A stretch of 64,000 nucleotides of DNA from Marmoricola sp963742815 (GCA_963742815.1 CAVUNJ010000013.1:89589-153588); one strand, 5' to 3'; shown: positions 43,192 to 53,216, counted from the stretch's first letter. A program made the numbers and translations. The notes: generated by a model from the sequence alone, not told the origin.

Positions 43192-44793
43192 TCATCGGAG
43201 CGGCCCGATCACTGCTTCGGCGGCGGCCACAACGCGGCCGTCACGGACGAGGTTGACGGTGGTCTCGATCTCGGGTGAGAGGTGGCGGTCGGGTCCGGGT
43301 CCCTGCACTCCGTTTGCGCGCAGCAGCTCGATCACCGCGCCGGTGGTGGGTGAGGGTTCCAGCGGTCTGCGCAGGTCGAGTGCGCGCGCAGCGGTGAGCA
43401 CCTCGATGGCGAGGACACGGGTCAGCCCGTCGACCGACCGGCGCAGCTTGCGAGCGGCCGACCAGCCCATCGACACGTGGTCCTCCTGCATCGCGCTGGA
43501 GGGGATCGAGTCGACGCTGGCCGGGTTGGCGAGACGCTTCATCTCCGAGACGATCGCGGCCTGGGTGTACTGCGCGATCATCAGTCCGCTGTCCACGCCG
43601 GGATCGTGGGCGAGGAACGGTGGCAGCCCGTGGCTGCGGGACCGGTCGAGGAACCGGTCCGTACGCCGCTCGCTGATCGAGGCCACGTCGGCGGCCACTA
43701 TGGCGGCGAAGTCGAGCACGTAGGCGACCGGCGCGCCGTGGAAGTTGCCGTTGGACTCGACCCGACCGTCCTCGAGGACGACCGGGTTGTCGACTGCGCT
43801 GGCGAGCTCACGTCCGGCGACCGTCGCGCAGTGGTCGAACGTGTCGCGAGCGGCACCGTGCACCTGGGGCGAACAGCGCAGCGAGTAGGCGTCCTGCACG
43901 CGGTTGCAGTCGGGCCCCCGGTGCGAGGCCACGACGCCGGAGTCCTTCAGGATCGCGGCGAGGTTGGCCGCGGACAGCGCCTGGCCCAGCTGCGGCCGGA
44001 TCGCCTGGAGCTCGGGAGCGAAGACCCGGTCGGTGGCGAGCTGGCCCTCAACCGACATGGCGGCCGCGATGTCCGCCGTACGCATCAGGACCGCGAGGTC
44101 GGTCAGCGCCATCACGAGCATGCCGAGCATGCCGTCGGTGCCGTTGATCAGGGCGAGGCCCTCCTTCGCGGCCAGCTCGACCGGAGCCAGCCCCGCCGCC
44201 TCGAGCGCCTGGGCGGCGGGCATGAGGACACCTTCGGCGTCGCGCACCTCTCCCTCGCCGATCAGCGCGAGAGCGCAGTGCGACAGCGGCGCGAGGTCCC
44301 CGGAACATCCCAGCGAGCCGTACTCGTGCACCACCGGCGTGATGCCCGCGTTCAGCACGCCCGCGATCAGCTCCGCAACCTCGGGGCGTACTCCGGTCCG
44401 CCCGGTCGCCAGGGTCGAGAGGCGCAGCAGCATCAACCCGCGCACCACCTCGCGCTCGACCTCGGGACCGGAGCCGGCGGCGTGCGAGCGGATCAAGGAC
44501 CGCTGCAGCTGGGCGCGCATCTCGGTCGGGATGTGCCGCGTCGCGAGAGCGCCGAACCCGGTCGAGATCCCGTAGGCGGGCGTGGCCGCAGCCGCGAGCA
44601 CGTCCACGGTCTCCCGCGCCCGGACGACCGTGGCGCGTGCCTCCTCGGAGAGCCGGACCGGGACACTGTTGCGAGCGACGGCGACGACGTCGGCGAAGGA
44701 GAGCGGGCCGACTCCGACAGCGACGGGGGCCCCGTCGTGGGCTCCGTCTTGGGCAGGGACGTGGGCCGGGACCGGAGAACCTTGCTCATGCAT
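43192..44793 (-). CDS. hutH: Histidine ammonia-lyase
   Basis: This 533-residue enzyme deaminates histidine to urocanate, the first step of the pathway. The MIO cofactor triad is Cys-Ser-Gly in GSLGCSGDLAPLSH, instead of the usual Ala-Ser-Gly; from memory Streptomyces HutH also has Cys here. YGISTGFGALA near the N-terminus and QDAYSLRCSPQVHGA and SSAMQEDHVSMG later are diagnostic. ATG 44793 is the best-supported start; the open frame extends further but overlaps the divergent lipoprotein leader. The first 25 residues (MHEQGSPVPAHVPAQDGAHD) extend beyond the usual N-terminus. Confidence 0.95.
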   Translation of the reverse strand: MHEQGSPVPAHVPAQDGAHDGAPVAVGVGPLSFADVVAVARNSVPVRLSEEARATVVRARETVDVLAAAATPAYGISTGFGALATRHIPTEMRAQLQRSLIRSHAAGSGPEVEREVVRGLMLLRLSTLATGRTGVRPEVAELIAGVLNAGITPVVHEYGSLGCSGDLAPLSHCALALIGEGEVRDAEGVLMPAAQALEAAGLAPVELAAKEGLALINGTDGMLGMLVMALTDLAVLMRTADIAAAMSVEGQLATDRVFAPELQAIRPQLGQALSAANLAAILKDSGVVASHRGPDCNRVQDAYSLRCSPQVHGAARDTFDHCATVAGRELASAVDNPVVLEDGRVESNGNFHGAPVAYVLDFAAIVAADVASISERRTDRFLDRSRSHGLPPFLAHDPGVDSGLMIAQYTQAAIVSEMKRLANPASVDSIPSSAMQEDHVSMGWSAARKLRRSVDGLTRVLAIEVLTAARALDLRRPLEPSPTTGAVIELLRANGVQGPGPDRHLSPEIETTVNLVRDGRVVAAAEAVIGPLR

Positions 44794-44914
44794 GGCTTCA
44801 TGCAACAGCCTCCGGGCGCGCGCGACCAGAGGCTGGCAAGCGTGGGAGTCTCGGGACCGAGACACCACCAGCCGTGGGACCATGGGTCTGCGCGAGGCGA
44901 GTTGGGGTGATGGC

Positions 44915-45880
44915 ATGTGGCAGCAGAGGGTCCTGGTGCCGCTGGCACTCCTGGTCGTGCTCGCCGTCGCCGGGTGCGATGCTCCGCTCAAGCCCAAGTC
45001 CGAACAGACCGAGGGGTCCTCCACCCCGTCACCGACAGCCTCCGCCCAACCGACCCCGTCCGCGTCCCCATCCGCGTCGACCGTCCCCTCTGAGACGCCG
45101 GTGCAGCCGGTCCCGTCGCTGGAGGTTCCCAAGCTGAGCATCCCGCCGCGCCCGACCGGGCCGATTCTCGGCGCTGACATCAGCTGGCCGCAGTGCCCCA
45201 AGGGCATGGGCATTCCGCAGAAGCGTTCGCAAGGCTCGCCGATGCCGATCGACGCCGCGCGCTACGTGATCATCGGCCTGACCAACGGCCCGGGCTTCTA
45301 CCCCAACCCCTGTCTGGCGAGCCAGGTCCAATGGGTGAAGAGCCGCCATCTGATGGCGGCGGCGTACTCCGTGATCAGCTATCCCGAGCAGCGGCACCTC
45401 GCGGCGTACAAGAACCTTGGCCCGTTCGACGGCAGCACCCGAACGGGTGCCTTGAGCAACGTCGGCTACCAGCAGGCGAGGTTCAACCTGAGCACGATGA
45501 GGAGCGCCGGGCTGCAGTCCCCGATCGTCTGGCTCGACGTCGAGCCGGTTCCCGACTTCGAGTGGTCAGGTGACCTGGCGGCGAATGCGGCGGTGGTGCG
45601 AGGAGCGGCTCGTGGGTACACCGACGCCGGACTCGGTATCGGCGCCTACTCGACGCAGGCCCTGTGGCAGCACGTGGTCGGCGGTCTCGTGCTGGGGATC
45701 CCCGAGTGGCGGGCGGCCGGGATGACCTCGCGGGCGGAGGCCCTGCGCAGATGCGGAAGGGACCGGATGTTCCAGGGGGGCGAGTCCGTGCTGTCCCAGT
45801 GGGTCGAGGACGGTCGGGACCAGAACGTCACGTGCGGGGACACCGCCGTGCAGATGCTCCGCTGGTTCCATCGGTACTGA
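44915..45880 (+). CDS. Lipoprotein with a GH25/Rv2525c-like glycoside-hydrolase-type domain
   Basis: A 321-residue exported protein. The signal LVPLALLVVLAVAGC ends in a lipobox. A Pro/Ser/Thr-rich linker (about 55 residues) leads to a domain starting ILGADISWPQCPKGMG and containing YVIIGLTNGPGFYPNPCLAS, YSVISYPEQ and SPIVWLDVEP, a pattern of the TIM-barrel lysozyme-like families in which Asp and Glu line the site. Probable role: binding or hydrolysis of cell-wall glycans at the membrane surface; activity is unproven. ATG 44915 follows GGGGTGAT. It is divergent from hutH. Confidence 0.7.
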   Translation: MWQQRVLVPLALLVVLAVAGCDAPLKPKSEQTEGSSTPSPTASAQPTPSASPSASTVPSETPVQPVPSLEVPKLSIPPRPTGPILGADISWPQCPKGMGIPQKRSQGSPMPIDAARYVIIGLTNGPGFYPNPCLASQVQWVKSRHLMAAAYSVISYPEQRHLAAYKNLGPFDGSTRTGALSNVGYQQARFNLSTMRSAGLQSPIVWLDVEPVPDFEWSGDLAANAAVVRGAARGYTDAGLGIGAYSTQALWQHVVGGLVLGIPEWRAAGMTSRAEALRRCGRDRMFQGGESVLSQWVEDGRDQNVTCGDTAVQMLRWFHRY

Positions 45881-45974
45881 ACGGCACCGGGTCGACAGCA
45901 CCTCCTGACCAGTCCGGCCGAGGCGGTCGCGGTCGTGGCCGCTCGGCCTCACCGCCGCGTGTGAGGATCGAGCC

Positions 45975-46736
45975 ATGAGTCAGGTCCCCGCTGCCACCAG
46001 GACGCTGATGGTGCTGCGCTTCCTCGCTGCCCAGCCTGACCCGGTGCCACTCGAGCGGCTGGCCAGCGCTCTCGGGCTGCCGCGATCGACGGCGTACCAC
46101 CTGGTCAACGCGATGATCGAGCAGGGCTTCGTGACTCACATCGCGGAGGAGCGCAGGTACTGCCTCGGTGTCGCGGCGTTCGAGGTGGGCATCGGCTATG
46201 CACGGCAGGCCCCGCTGCAGCGGATCGCGCACCGACCACTGGCTGCTCTCGTGGACCGGATCGGTCACTCGGCCCACCTTGCGGTCCCGCACGGGCGCGA
46301 TGTTCTCTACGTGCTCGAGGAGCGAGCGCCGGGGCGCGCGCCACTCGTCACCGATGTCGGCGTACGGCTGCCGGCGCACCTGACCGCGAGCGGACGGGCG
46401 ATCCTGGCCGCATTGCCAGCGAGCCAGGTGCGCGCTCTGTATCCCGACAAGACCGCATTCGTCGACCGCCACGGCCGCGGTCCGCAGAGCCTCAGCGCAC
46501 TGCGCGGCGTGCTCAGCGAGACGCGTCAACGCGGGTACGCCTCGGAGGACGGCGAGGTGACGCCTGGTTTCGCGTCCGTCGCGGCGGCCGTGCTCGACCA
46601 CAACGGCACCCCGCTGGGCGGCATCGCCACCACCTACGCGACGCGCGAGAAGGTCGACCTCCAGGCACTCGTGGAGGCTGTTTCCGCCACGGCACGCACC
46701 GTCAGCCGCCGCATCGGAGGGCAAAGGGCCCTGTGA
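45975..46736 (+). CDS. IclR family transcriptional regulator, candidate hut regulator
   Basis: A 253-residue regulator with an N-terminal winged helix (VPLERLASALGLPRSTAYHL then VNAMIEQGFV) and a C-terminal IclR effector domain (LPAHLTASGRAILAALP and GFASVAAAVLDHNG). It sits next to the hutH end of the locus and is the only regulator there, so control of the hut genes by urocanate or a similar ligand is plausible. It follows the lipoprotein gene by 94 bp on the same strand. Confidence 0.88.
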   Translation: MSQVPAATRTLMVLRFLAAQPDPVPLERLASALGLPRSTAYHLVNAMIEQGFVTHIAEERRYCLGVAAFEVGIGYARQAPLQRIAHRPLAALVDRIGHSAHLAVPHGRDVLYVLEERAPGRAPLVTDVGVRLPAHLTASGRAILAALPASQVRALYPDKTAFVDRHGRGPQSLSALRGVLSETRQRGYASEDGEVTPGFASVAAAVLDHNGTPLGGIATTYATREKVDLQALVEAVSATARTVSRRIGGQRAL

Positions 46737-46865
46737 CGTGAGTCGGTGCCCGCACGCCGAGGAGCACTCGACTGAGCAGACCGAGTGAGCACCCCGCATG
46801 AACACCCGGGCGTGACTGATCGGCATCCCCGCTCGTTGCTCTCGTGACCCTCTTCTAGGAGCGCC

Positions 46866-49511
46866 ATGCGTCGTGGGACCCCCCGTTCGAGCACGGATCG
46901 CTCACGCGCCGGTCGCCGCCTGGTCGTAGCTGTCGGAGTCTCCATCGGCGCCGTGCTCGCCGCGGTCGTCATCCCCTCGGGCGCGCTGTCGGCCTTCGAA
47001 GGCAGGCCAGACGGCTACAAGTTGGCGTACGTCGCCGCCACGAGCAAGAAGATCTCTGCTGCCCAGGCGGCCGGAACCATCTACCTGGCCGACGGCACCC
47101 ATCTGCACCCCAACGGGCTCGTCGACTCCCACGACCACAGTGACCCGCGGACCAAGAACGCGATCTCCCGCACTGCGCCGGTGACGGGCGAGGCGACGAC
47201 CGACCCGACCACGCCCGAACAGGCCCGCGCTTCGGTCGGGGCTGCCGAGGAGCAGCGCTCGCAGACCGAGCCCACGCTCTCCAACGTCCCGGTGAGCGCC
47301 ACCCACACCTCGACGCCGGCCGACCGCTACAACATGTTCAACGCCTGTTACGGCGTGCAGTCGACCCGTACCGGGCGCTGGCTCGCCGGCGGGGCCACGC
47401 CGACGTTCACCGCGACCTCGATGAGTGCGGGCGATCCGCTCTACTTCAAGCCGACCGAGCTGGGTCGATACCTGCTCCTCAGCCGGGCCGGTACCTTCCT
47501 CGACGGCGCCCAGCCATCCGTCACGTACGCCGCCAAGCCCGGTCCCACCAACGACTGGGTGACGACCATGCCTACGAAGGGCCGGTTCCGGTTCGCCATC
47601 CCGGGCAAGGGGGACCTGACCGACGCTGCCGGCAAGGCAACGCTCACCGGCAACGGCAACGGCAACGGCAACGGCACCGGCACCGAGTTCCGGCTCCAGC
47701 GGCGCACGGGCTGTGCGAGCTTCCCGGAGGTCAGCACCAACGTCTCGGGCAACCCGTTCTCCGGTGTGAGCGGCATCCAGGAGGTGCGGGGCTTCGTCGA
47801 CGCGCACACGCACGGGATGGCCTTCGAGTTCCTCGGTGGACAGGTGCACTGCGGTCGACCGTGGTCGCCTTACGGCGTGACCGTTGCGCTCCGCGACTGC
47901 CCTGACCACGAGCTCACCGCAGGAAACGGCGCGGTTCTGGAAGCCTTCCTGTCCGGGAAGCCCACGCACGACCCGGTCGGCTGGCCGACCTTCAGGGACT
48001 GGCCCGCACCCAGATCACTGACCCACGAGGGCACCTACTACAAGTGGATGGAGCGGTCCTGGCGTGCCGGCCAGCGGTTGCTGGTCAACCTCCTGGTCGA
48101 GAACAACAAGCTCTGCGAGCTCTACCCGCTGAAGCGAAACTCGTGCAACGACATGGATTCGATCCGCCTGCAGGCTGCGGACATGCGGGCCATCGAGCGC
48201 TACATCGACGCCCAGCACGGCGGTCCCGGCAAGGGGTGGTACCGCATCGTCACCAGCCCGGACCAGGCACGCAGCGTCATCAACGCCGGCAAGATGGCCG
48301 TGGTGATGGGGATCGAGACGTCGGTCCCGTTCGACTGCACCCAGAAGCTCGGCATCCCCGACCTGCGCTGCACGAAGGCCACGATCGACCGGCAGCTCGA
48401 CGAGGTCCGCAAGCTGGGCGTCTCGCAGATGGAGCTCGTCAACAAGTTCGACAACGCGCTCTCCGGCGTCGCGGGCGACGAGGGGTCTACCGGCTACCTG
48501 GTGAACAGCGCCAACACCCTGGAGACCGGCTCTCCGTGGCGGATGCAGACCTGCACCCCCAACGACGACGAGGTCCACGACAAGGACCAGGACAACTCGG
48601 TGCCGGTCGACTCAGGTGCCATCCCGGCCCAGGACGCATTGTTCGGCGCCGTCGCCAGGATCTCCGGCCTGCAGCTCCCAGCGCTGCCGATCTACCCGGC
48701 CAAGCACCACTGCAACCAGCTCGGCCTGTCCGGGCTCGGTGAGCACACCATCCGCGGCCTCGCCAAGCGGCACATGCTCTTCGACCCCGACCACATGAGC
48801 GTCAAGGCCCGCCAGGCCTCACTCGACCTCGTCGAGTCGATGGGGTACGGCGGCGTACTCTCCAGCCACTCGTGGTCCACCCCCGACGCCTATCCCCGGA
48901 TCTATGCGAGCAACGGCTTCATCACGCCGTACGCCGGCGACAGCACGGGCTTCGTGAAGAAGTGGGAGCGTCACCTGACCTGGGCCAACCCCAGCACCTA
49001 CTGGGGCTTCGGGTTCGGCGCCGACATCAACGGTCTCGGCGCCCAGGGAGATCCGCGGCCGAACGCAGCCAACGACCGCCCGGTGACCTACCCCTTCACC
49101 ACGCTGGGCGGCGTCACGGTGGACAAGCAGGTCAGCGGCCAGCGCGTCTACGACATCAACAAGGACGGCGTCGCCCACTACGGCCTCTACCCGGACTGGA
49201 TCCAGGACCTCAAGATGCTGGCGGGCGAGGACATCGTCAAGGACATGGCACGGGGACCGGAGGCATACCTGCAGATGTGGGAACGCGCCTACGGAATCAA
49301 GCCGAACGCCTGCACCACGGCGAGCTCGCGGCTCTCACCGGACGTGATCGCGTCGCGGGTCAGGGCCGGCATGAGCAGCTGGGCCACCCTGCAGGCGGTC
49401 GGACAACCCAGCCGCAGGCTTGGCACCACGTTCGACTACTGCTCGACCGGCGGCGCGGTTCGCGTCGAGTTCGACCAGGCCGGTCGGGTCGTCCGGGTCG
49501 TCAGGCCCTGA
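46866..49511 (+). CDS. Secreted metal-dependent hydrolase, membrane dipeptidase (M19)-like
   Basis: An 881-residue exported protein. Residues 1-45 hold a basic stretch and a hydrophobic signal (LVVAVGVSIGAVLAAVVIP). A region of about 250 residues follows with beta-trefoil/RICIN-like spacing (YLLLSRAGTFLDGAQ) and a Gly-Asn repeat (NGNGNGNGTGTE). The catalytic part contains GFVDAHTHGMAFEF, MGIETSVPFDC, MELVNKFDNAL, FDPDHMSVKARQ and GVLSSHSW, the ordered ligands of amidohydrolase/M19 barrels. AGGAGCGCC precedes the ATG. Substrate unknown; a peptide or cell-wall amide is plausible. Confidence 0.72.
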   Translation: MRRGTPRSSTDRSRAGRRLVVAVGVSIGAVLAAVVIPSGALSAFEGRPDGYKLAYVAATSKKISAAQAAGTIYLADGTHLHPNGLVDSHDHSDPRTKNAISRTAPVTGEATTDPTTPEQARASVGAAEEQRSQTEPTLSNVPVSATHTSTPADRYNMFNACYGVQSTRTGRWLAGGATPTFTATSMSAGDPLYFKPTELGRYLLLSRAGTFLDGAQPSVTYAAKPGPTNDWVTTMPTKGRFRFAIPGKGDLTDAAGKATLTGNGNGNGNGTGTEFRLQRRTGCASFPEVSTNVSGNPFSGVSGIQEVRGFVDAHTHGMAFEFLGGQVHCGRPWSPYGVTVALRDCPDHELTAGNGAVLEAFLSGKPTHDPVGWPTFRDWPAPRSLTHEGTYYKWMERSWRAGQRLLVNLLVENNKLCELYPLKRNSCNDMDSIRLQAADMRAIERYIDAQHGGPGKGWYRIVTSPDQARSVINAGKMAVVMGIETSVPFDCTQKLGIPDLRCTKATIDRQLDEVRKLGVSQMELVNKFDNALSGVAGDEGSTGYLVNSANTLETGSPWRMQTCTPNDDEVHDKDQDNSVPVDSGAIPAQDALFGAVARISGLQLPALPIYPAKHHCNQLGLSGLGEHTIRGLAKRHMLFDPDHMSVKARQASLDLVESMGYGGVLSSHSWSTPDAYPRIYASNGFITPYAGDSTGFVKKWERHLTWANPSTYWGFGFGADINGLGAQGDPRPNAANDRPVTYPFTTLGGVTVDKQVSGQRVYDINKDGVAHYGLYPDWIQDLKMLAGEDIVKDMARGPEAYLQMWERAYGIKPNACTTASSRLSPDVIASRVRAGMSSWATLQAVGQPSRRLGTTFDYCSTGGAVRVEFDQAGRVVRVVRP

Positions 49512-49673
49512 TCACACAGGTGCTGCGGGCGTGAGATCGCCATCGCGGACGGTGTTACCCGTGCGTAGTCTTTCTCACACGGACTCTGGCTGCCCGCGCT
49601 CGATGATCGCAAGTAGTCTCAACGCCGTTATCAAGACACCCGGCGAGTCCGCCGGCCCGGTTGGGAGTTGCCT

Positions 49674-52600
49674 GTGCTGCTGGTGCTGATCCTCGGTCTC
49701 CTGATGAACGCGGTGGCCCTGCCGTTGGCCGGGCGTCGGGTGTCGTTCCTGTACCGCGTGATCAGCAGCGGCCAGCCGGCACCTGATCGCCTCGAAGGCG
49801 TCACCGGCCGCGTTGGCGCAGCCGTCAAGCGCCAGGTGGTCGAGGTCTTCGGGCAGAAGAAGCTGCTCAAGTGGTCGGTTCCCGGGGCCGCGCACTTCTT
49901 CGTGTTCTGGGCCTTCCTGATCCTCGCCACGGTCTACCTCGAGGCCTACGGCTCACTGGCGAAGCTGCTCTTCTCCGGCGGCGACGGCCCGATGGACTGG
50001 GCGATCCCGCTCGTCGGTCACTGGGCGGTGCTCGGATTCGCCCAGGACTTCATCGCGATGATGGCGTTCTTCGGCATCTGCACCTTCGTCTGGATCCGCC
50101 TGCGCAACGCCCCCGAGGAGCACGGACGCAGGTCACGCTTCTTCGGCTCCCACCTCAGCGGCGCCTGGATCACGCTGTTCATGATCTTCAACGTCATCTG
50201 GACGATGTTCCTGTTCCGCGCCGCTTCGGCTGCGCTGGGCAACCTGCCCTACGAGAACGGCGCGTTCCTCTCGATCGGTGTCGGCAAGCTGCTCGACGGC
50301 CTGGAGCACGGTGCTCTTGAGGCGCTCGAGGGCCTCGGGTTGCTGCTGCACATCGGCGTGATGCTCGTGTTCTTGATCTTCGTGCTCAACTCCAAGCACC
50401 TGCACATCTTCGTGGCTCCACTGAACGTCATGTTCGGACGTGAACCGGTGGCCCTGGGCGCGGCCAAGCCGATGATGAGCGACGGCAAGGCACTGACCCT
50501 CGACGATCTCGAGGAGCTCGACGAGGACGCCAAGCTGGGTGTGGGCGCTGCCGAGGACTTCAGCTGGAAGGGCATCCTCGACTTCACCACGTGCACCGAG
50601 TGCGGCCGCTGCCAGGACCAGTGTCCCGCGTGGAACACCGAGAAGCCGTTGTCGCCGAAGCTGATGATCATGGCCCTGCGGGACCACACGCTGGCCAAGG
50701 CGCCGTACCTCCTGGCCGACGAGGACAAGCGCGAGAACCTGCTCGCGCGCAACGAGAAGCTGGCCAAGGAGGTCGAGCGGCCCCTGGTCGGGGACACCGG
50801 CGACGACTGGTTCTACATGCCGGAGAACGGTGCCGGCGTGATCGACCCGGACGTGCTCTGGTCGTGCGTGACCTGCGGGGCCTGCGTGAACCAGTGCCCC
50901 GTCGACATCGAGCACGTCGACCACATCGTCGACATGCGCCGTTACCAGGTGCTCGTGGAGTCGAACTTCCCGACCGAGCTCAATGGGCTGTTCAAGGGTC
51001 TGGAGAACAAGGGCAACCCGTGGAACATGTCGTCCACAGTCCGGATGGACTGGGCGAAGGACCTGCCCTTCGACGTGAAAGTTGTGGGCGGTGAGGGCCC
51101 TAACGACCCCGAGTCACTCGACGAGGTCGAGTGGCTGTTCTGGGTCGGCTGCGCCGGCGCCTACGAGGACCGCGCCAAGAAGACGACGCGAGCCGTGGCC
51201 GAGCTGCTCGACATGGCCGGGGTCTCCTTCGCGGTCCTCGGCAACGGCGAGACCTGCACCGGTGACTCCGCCCGGCGAGCGGGCAACGAGTTCGTCTTCC
51301 AGGGCCTGGCCGCGCAGAACATCGAGACCTTCAAGGAGTACAAGGTCAAGAAGGCGGTCACGACCTGCGCCCACTGCTTCAACACTCTGAAGAACGAGTA
51401 CCGCCAGCTCGGCATCGAGCTCGAGGTCGTGCACCACACCCAGTTGCTCAATCGGCTGGTGCGCGAGAAGAAGCTCGCACCGGTTGCCTCCAACGGTGGC
51501 GTTACAGGTACGGCGAAGCGGTCGGTCACCTACCACGACCCCTGCTACATCGGTCGCCACAACGGCGTCTACTCCCCGCCCCGCGAGCTGCTGAACGTGA
51601 TCCCGGACGCGGAGCTGAAGGAGATGCCGCGCAACTCCGAGCGCTCGTTCTGCTGCGGTGCCGGTGGTGCCCGCATGTGGATGGAGGAGACGATCGGCTC
51701 CCGGATCAACGAGACCCGCACCAAGGAAGCCGTCGAGACCGGTGCCGACCAGATCGCGGTGGGCTGCCCGTTCTGCCGGGTGATGCTCTCCGACGGCCTG
51801 ACCGCCGCCCAGAGCAGGGGCGAAGCCCGCGAGGAGGTCGAGGTCCTCGACGTCGCGCAGATGCTGCTCGCCTCGGTCAAGGGCGAGTCCGGCAAGCCCG
51901 CCAAGCAGGTTGCCGCGTCGAGCGAGGCGAAGGCAGGCGCCGGTGCAGCCACCGCCACCGCCACCGCAACAGGTACGGCGACCATCGAGCGCGAGGAGCG
52001 CGCCACCTCCGGGGCCACCGAGGACGAGGCCACCGAGGACGAGGCCACCGAGGACGAGGCCACCGAGGACGAGGCCACCGAGGACGTGGGCCCCGCCGCG
52101 AAGGCCGGCAGTGGCGGCTCGCTGTTCGACCTCGGCGATGACTCGGACGCTGGCGATTCAGCCGATTCCAGCGACTCGGGCGAGGACTCTGCAGAGGCGA
52201 AGGCGGGACCTGCCGAGAAGCACGCCAGCGACGACCTGGGCGGCGGCTCGCTGTTCGACCTCCGTGGCGACGCGGAGCCCGGGGCGCAGCCGGAAGCCGA
52301 AGCCGAGCACGAGCCGGAGACGAAGGAGCAACCTGCAAGCGAGGCCGCGGCCACTCCGGTGAGCGAGGTCCCCGCGGGCGGATCCCTCTTCGACATCGAG
52401 GCGCCCGCCGAGGAACCTGCACCAGCAGCCTCCGACGAGTCCGCCCCTGCTGAGGAGGACGCGGAGGCTGAACCCGAAGCCGCGTCCGAGCCGTCCGCGA
52501 GCGCCAGCACCGCCGCCCCGGCTACCGAGATCCCCGAAGGCGGATCACTCTTCGACATCGAGGCACCCGCCGAGGAACCCGCACCCGCCGCCTCAGACGA

Positions 52601-53216
52601 CACCACCCCGGCCGACCACGACAAGGCCGACGACTCCACCACCGACGGCGAGACCGACCGCAGCCAGGACGACGCCGACACCGACGTCACCCCAGCTGAA
52701 GACCAGGCCGAGGACGAGAAGGAGGCCGAGCCGGAAGCCGCGTCCCAGCCCGCCGCGAGCGGCAGCACCCCCACCCCGGCCACCGAGATCCCCAAAGGCG
52801 GATCCCTCTTCGACATCGAGGCACCCGCCGAGGAACCCGCACCCGCCGCCTCAGACGAGGCCGACGAACCGGAGGCTGATCCTGACGCCGAGGCAGCCTC
52901 CGAGGAGCCGGCCACCGAAGACGCACCGGTTACCTCGCTCCGCGACATCAAGGCCAGGTTTGCCGAGGATGCAGCCGCCGACCGAGCGGACTCTACGGAT
53001 GAGGAGGACGAGGCCCCGGACGACTCGGCCGAGACCACCGGGGCCGGCGCGGACCAGGACGCGGACGGCCAGAACGAAGAAGAACCCGACGAAGAGACTG
53101 CCGACGAGGCAGAGGGCGCCGAGAAGGAGAAGCCCAAGCCGGCAACCCCCGGCGATGCGCACCAGCCCCGGACCGACGCCGAGATCGGCGAAGGCGGCTC
53201 GCTCTTCGACCTCTGA
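49674..53216 (+). CDS. Membrane iron-sulfur reductase with CCG domains (Rv0338c-like) and a long acidic repeat tail
   Basis: A 1180-residue protein. GTG 49674 has GGGAG at 6 bp; TTG 49668 is the alternative. Four to five N-terminal membrane helices (residues 1-260) precede two [4Fe-4S] motifs, CTECGRCQDQCP (from about 307) and CVTCGACVNQCP (about 398), and two CCG domains with CTGDSARRAGNE, TCAHCFNTLKNEY and SFCCGAGGARMW, as in heterodisulfide-reductase-like electron-transfer subunits. After about residue 750 the tail is acidic and disordered, with ATEDE repeats and six GGSLFD(L/I) motifs, the last at the C-terminus. The mycobacterial relative is essential and of uncertain function (from memory). 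Confidence 0.88.
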   Translation: MLLVLILGLLMNAVALPLAGRRVSFLYRVISSGQPAPDRLEGVTGRVGAAVKRQVVEVFGQKKLLKWSVPGAAHFFVFWAFLILATVYLEAYGSLAKLLFSGGDGPMDWAIPLVGHWAVLGFAQDFIAMMAFFGICTFVWIRLRNAPEEHGRRSRFFGSHLSGAWITLFMIFNVIWTMFLFRAASAALGNLPYENGAFLSIGVGKLLDGLEHGALEALEGLGLLLHIGVMLVFLIFVLNSKHLHIFVAPLNVMFGREPVALGAAKPMMSDGKALTLDDLEELDEDAKLGVGAAEDFSWKGILDFTTCTECGRCQDQCPAWNTEKPLSPKLMIMALRDHTLAKAPYLLADEDKRENLLARNEKLAKEVERPLVGDTGDDWFYMPENGAGVIDPDVLWSCVTCGACVNQCPVDIEHVDHIVDMRRYQVLVESNFPTELNGLFKGLENKGNPWNMSSTVRMDWAKDLPFDVKVVGGEGPNDPESLDEVEWLFWVGCAGAYEDRAKKTTRAVAELLDMAGVSFAVLGNGETCTGDSARRAGNEFVFQGLAAQNIETFKEYKVKKAVTTCAHCFNTLKNEYRQLGIELEVVHHTQLLNRLVREKKLAPVASNGGVTGTAKRSVTYHDPCYIGRHNGVYSPPRELLNVIPDAELKEMPRNSERSFCCGAGGARMWMEETIGSRINETRTKEAVETGADQIAVGCPFCRVMLSDGLTAAQSRGEAREEVEVLDVAQMLLASVKGESGKPAKQVAASSEAKAGAGAATATATATGTATIEREERATSGATEDEATEDEATEDEATEDEATEDVGPAAKAGSGGSLFDLGDDSDAGDSADSSDSGEDSAEAKAGPAEKHASDDLGGGSLFDLRGDAEPGAQPEAEAEHEPETKEQPASEAAATPVSEVPAGGSLFDIEAPAEEPAPAASDESAPAEEDAEAEPEAASEPSASASTAAPATEIPEGGSLFDIEAPAEEPAPAASDDTTPADHDKADDSTTDGETDRSQDDADTDVTPAEDQAEDEKEAEPEAASQPAASGSTPTPATEIPKGGSLFDIEAPAEEPAPAASDEADEPEADPDAEAASEEPATEDAPVTSLRDIKARFAEDAAADRADSTDEEDEAPDDSAETTGAGADQDADGQNEEEPDEETADEAEGAEKEKPKPATPGDAHQPRTDAEIGEGGSLFDL
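52014..52087 (+). repeat. 15-bp coding minisatellite (ACCGAGGACGAGGCC)
   Basis: Five near-perfect 15-bp units encode ATEDE repeats in the tail of the iron-sulfur reductase. The exact nucleotide identity of the units implies recent slippage or recombination, so copy number may vary among strains. Confidence 0.8.

Noticed and set aside
44308..44350. Cys in place of Ala in the HutH MIO triad considered as an inactivating change
   Set aside because: Cys-Ser-Gly is, from memory, normal in Streptomyces histidine ammonia-lyases, and all other motifs are intact.
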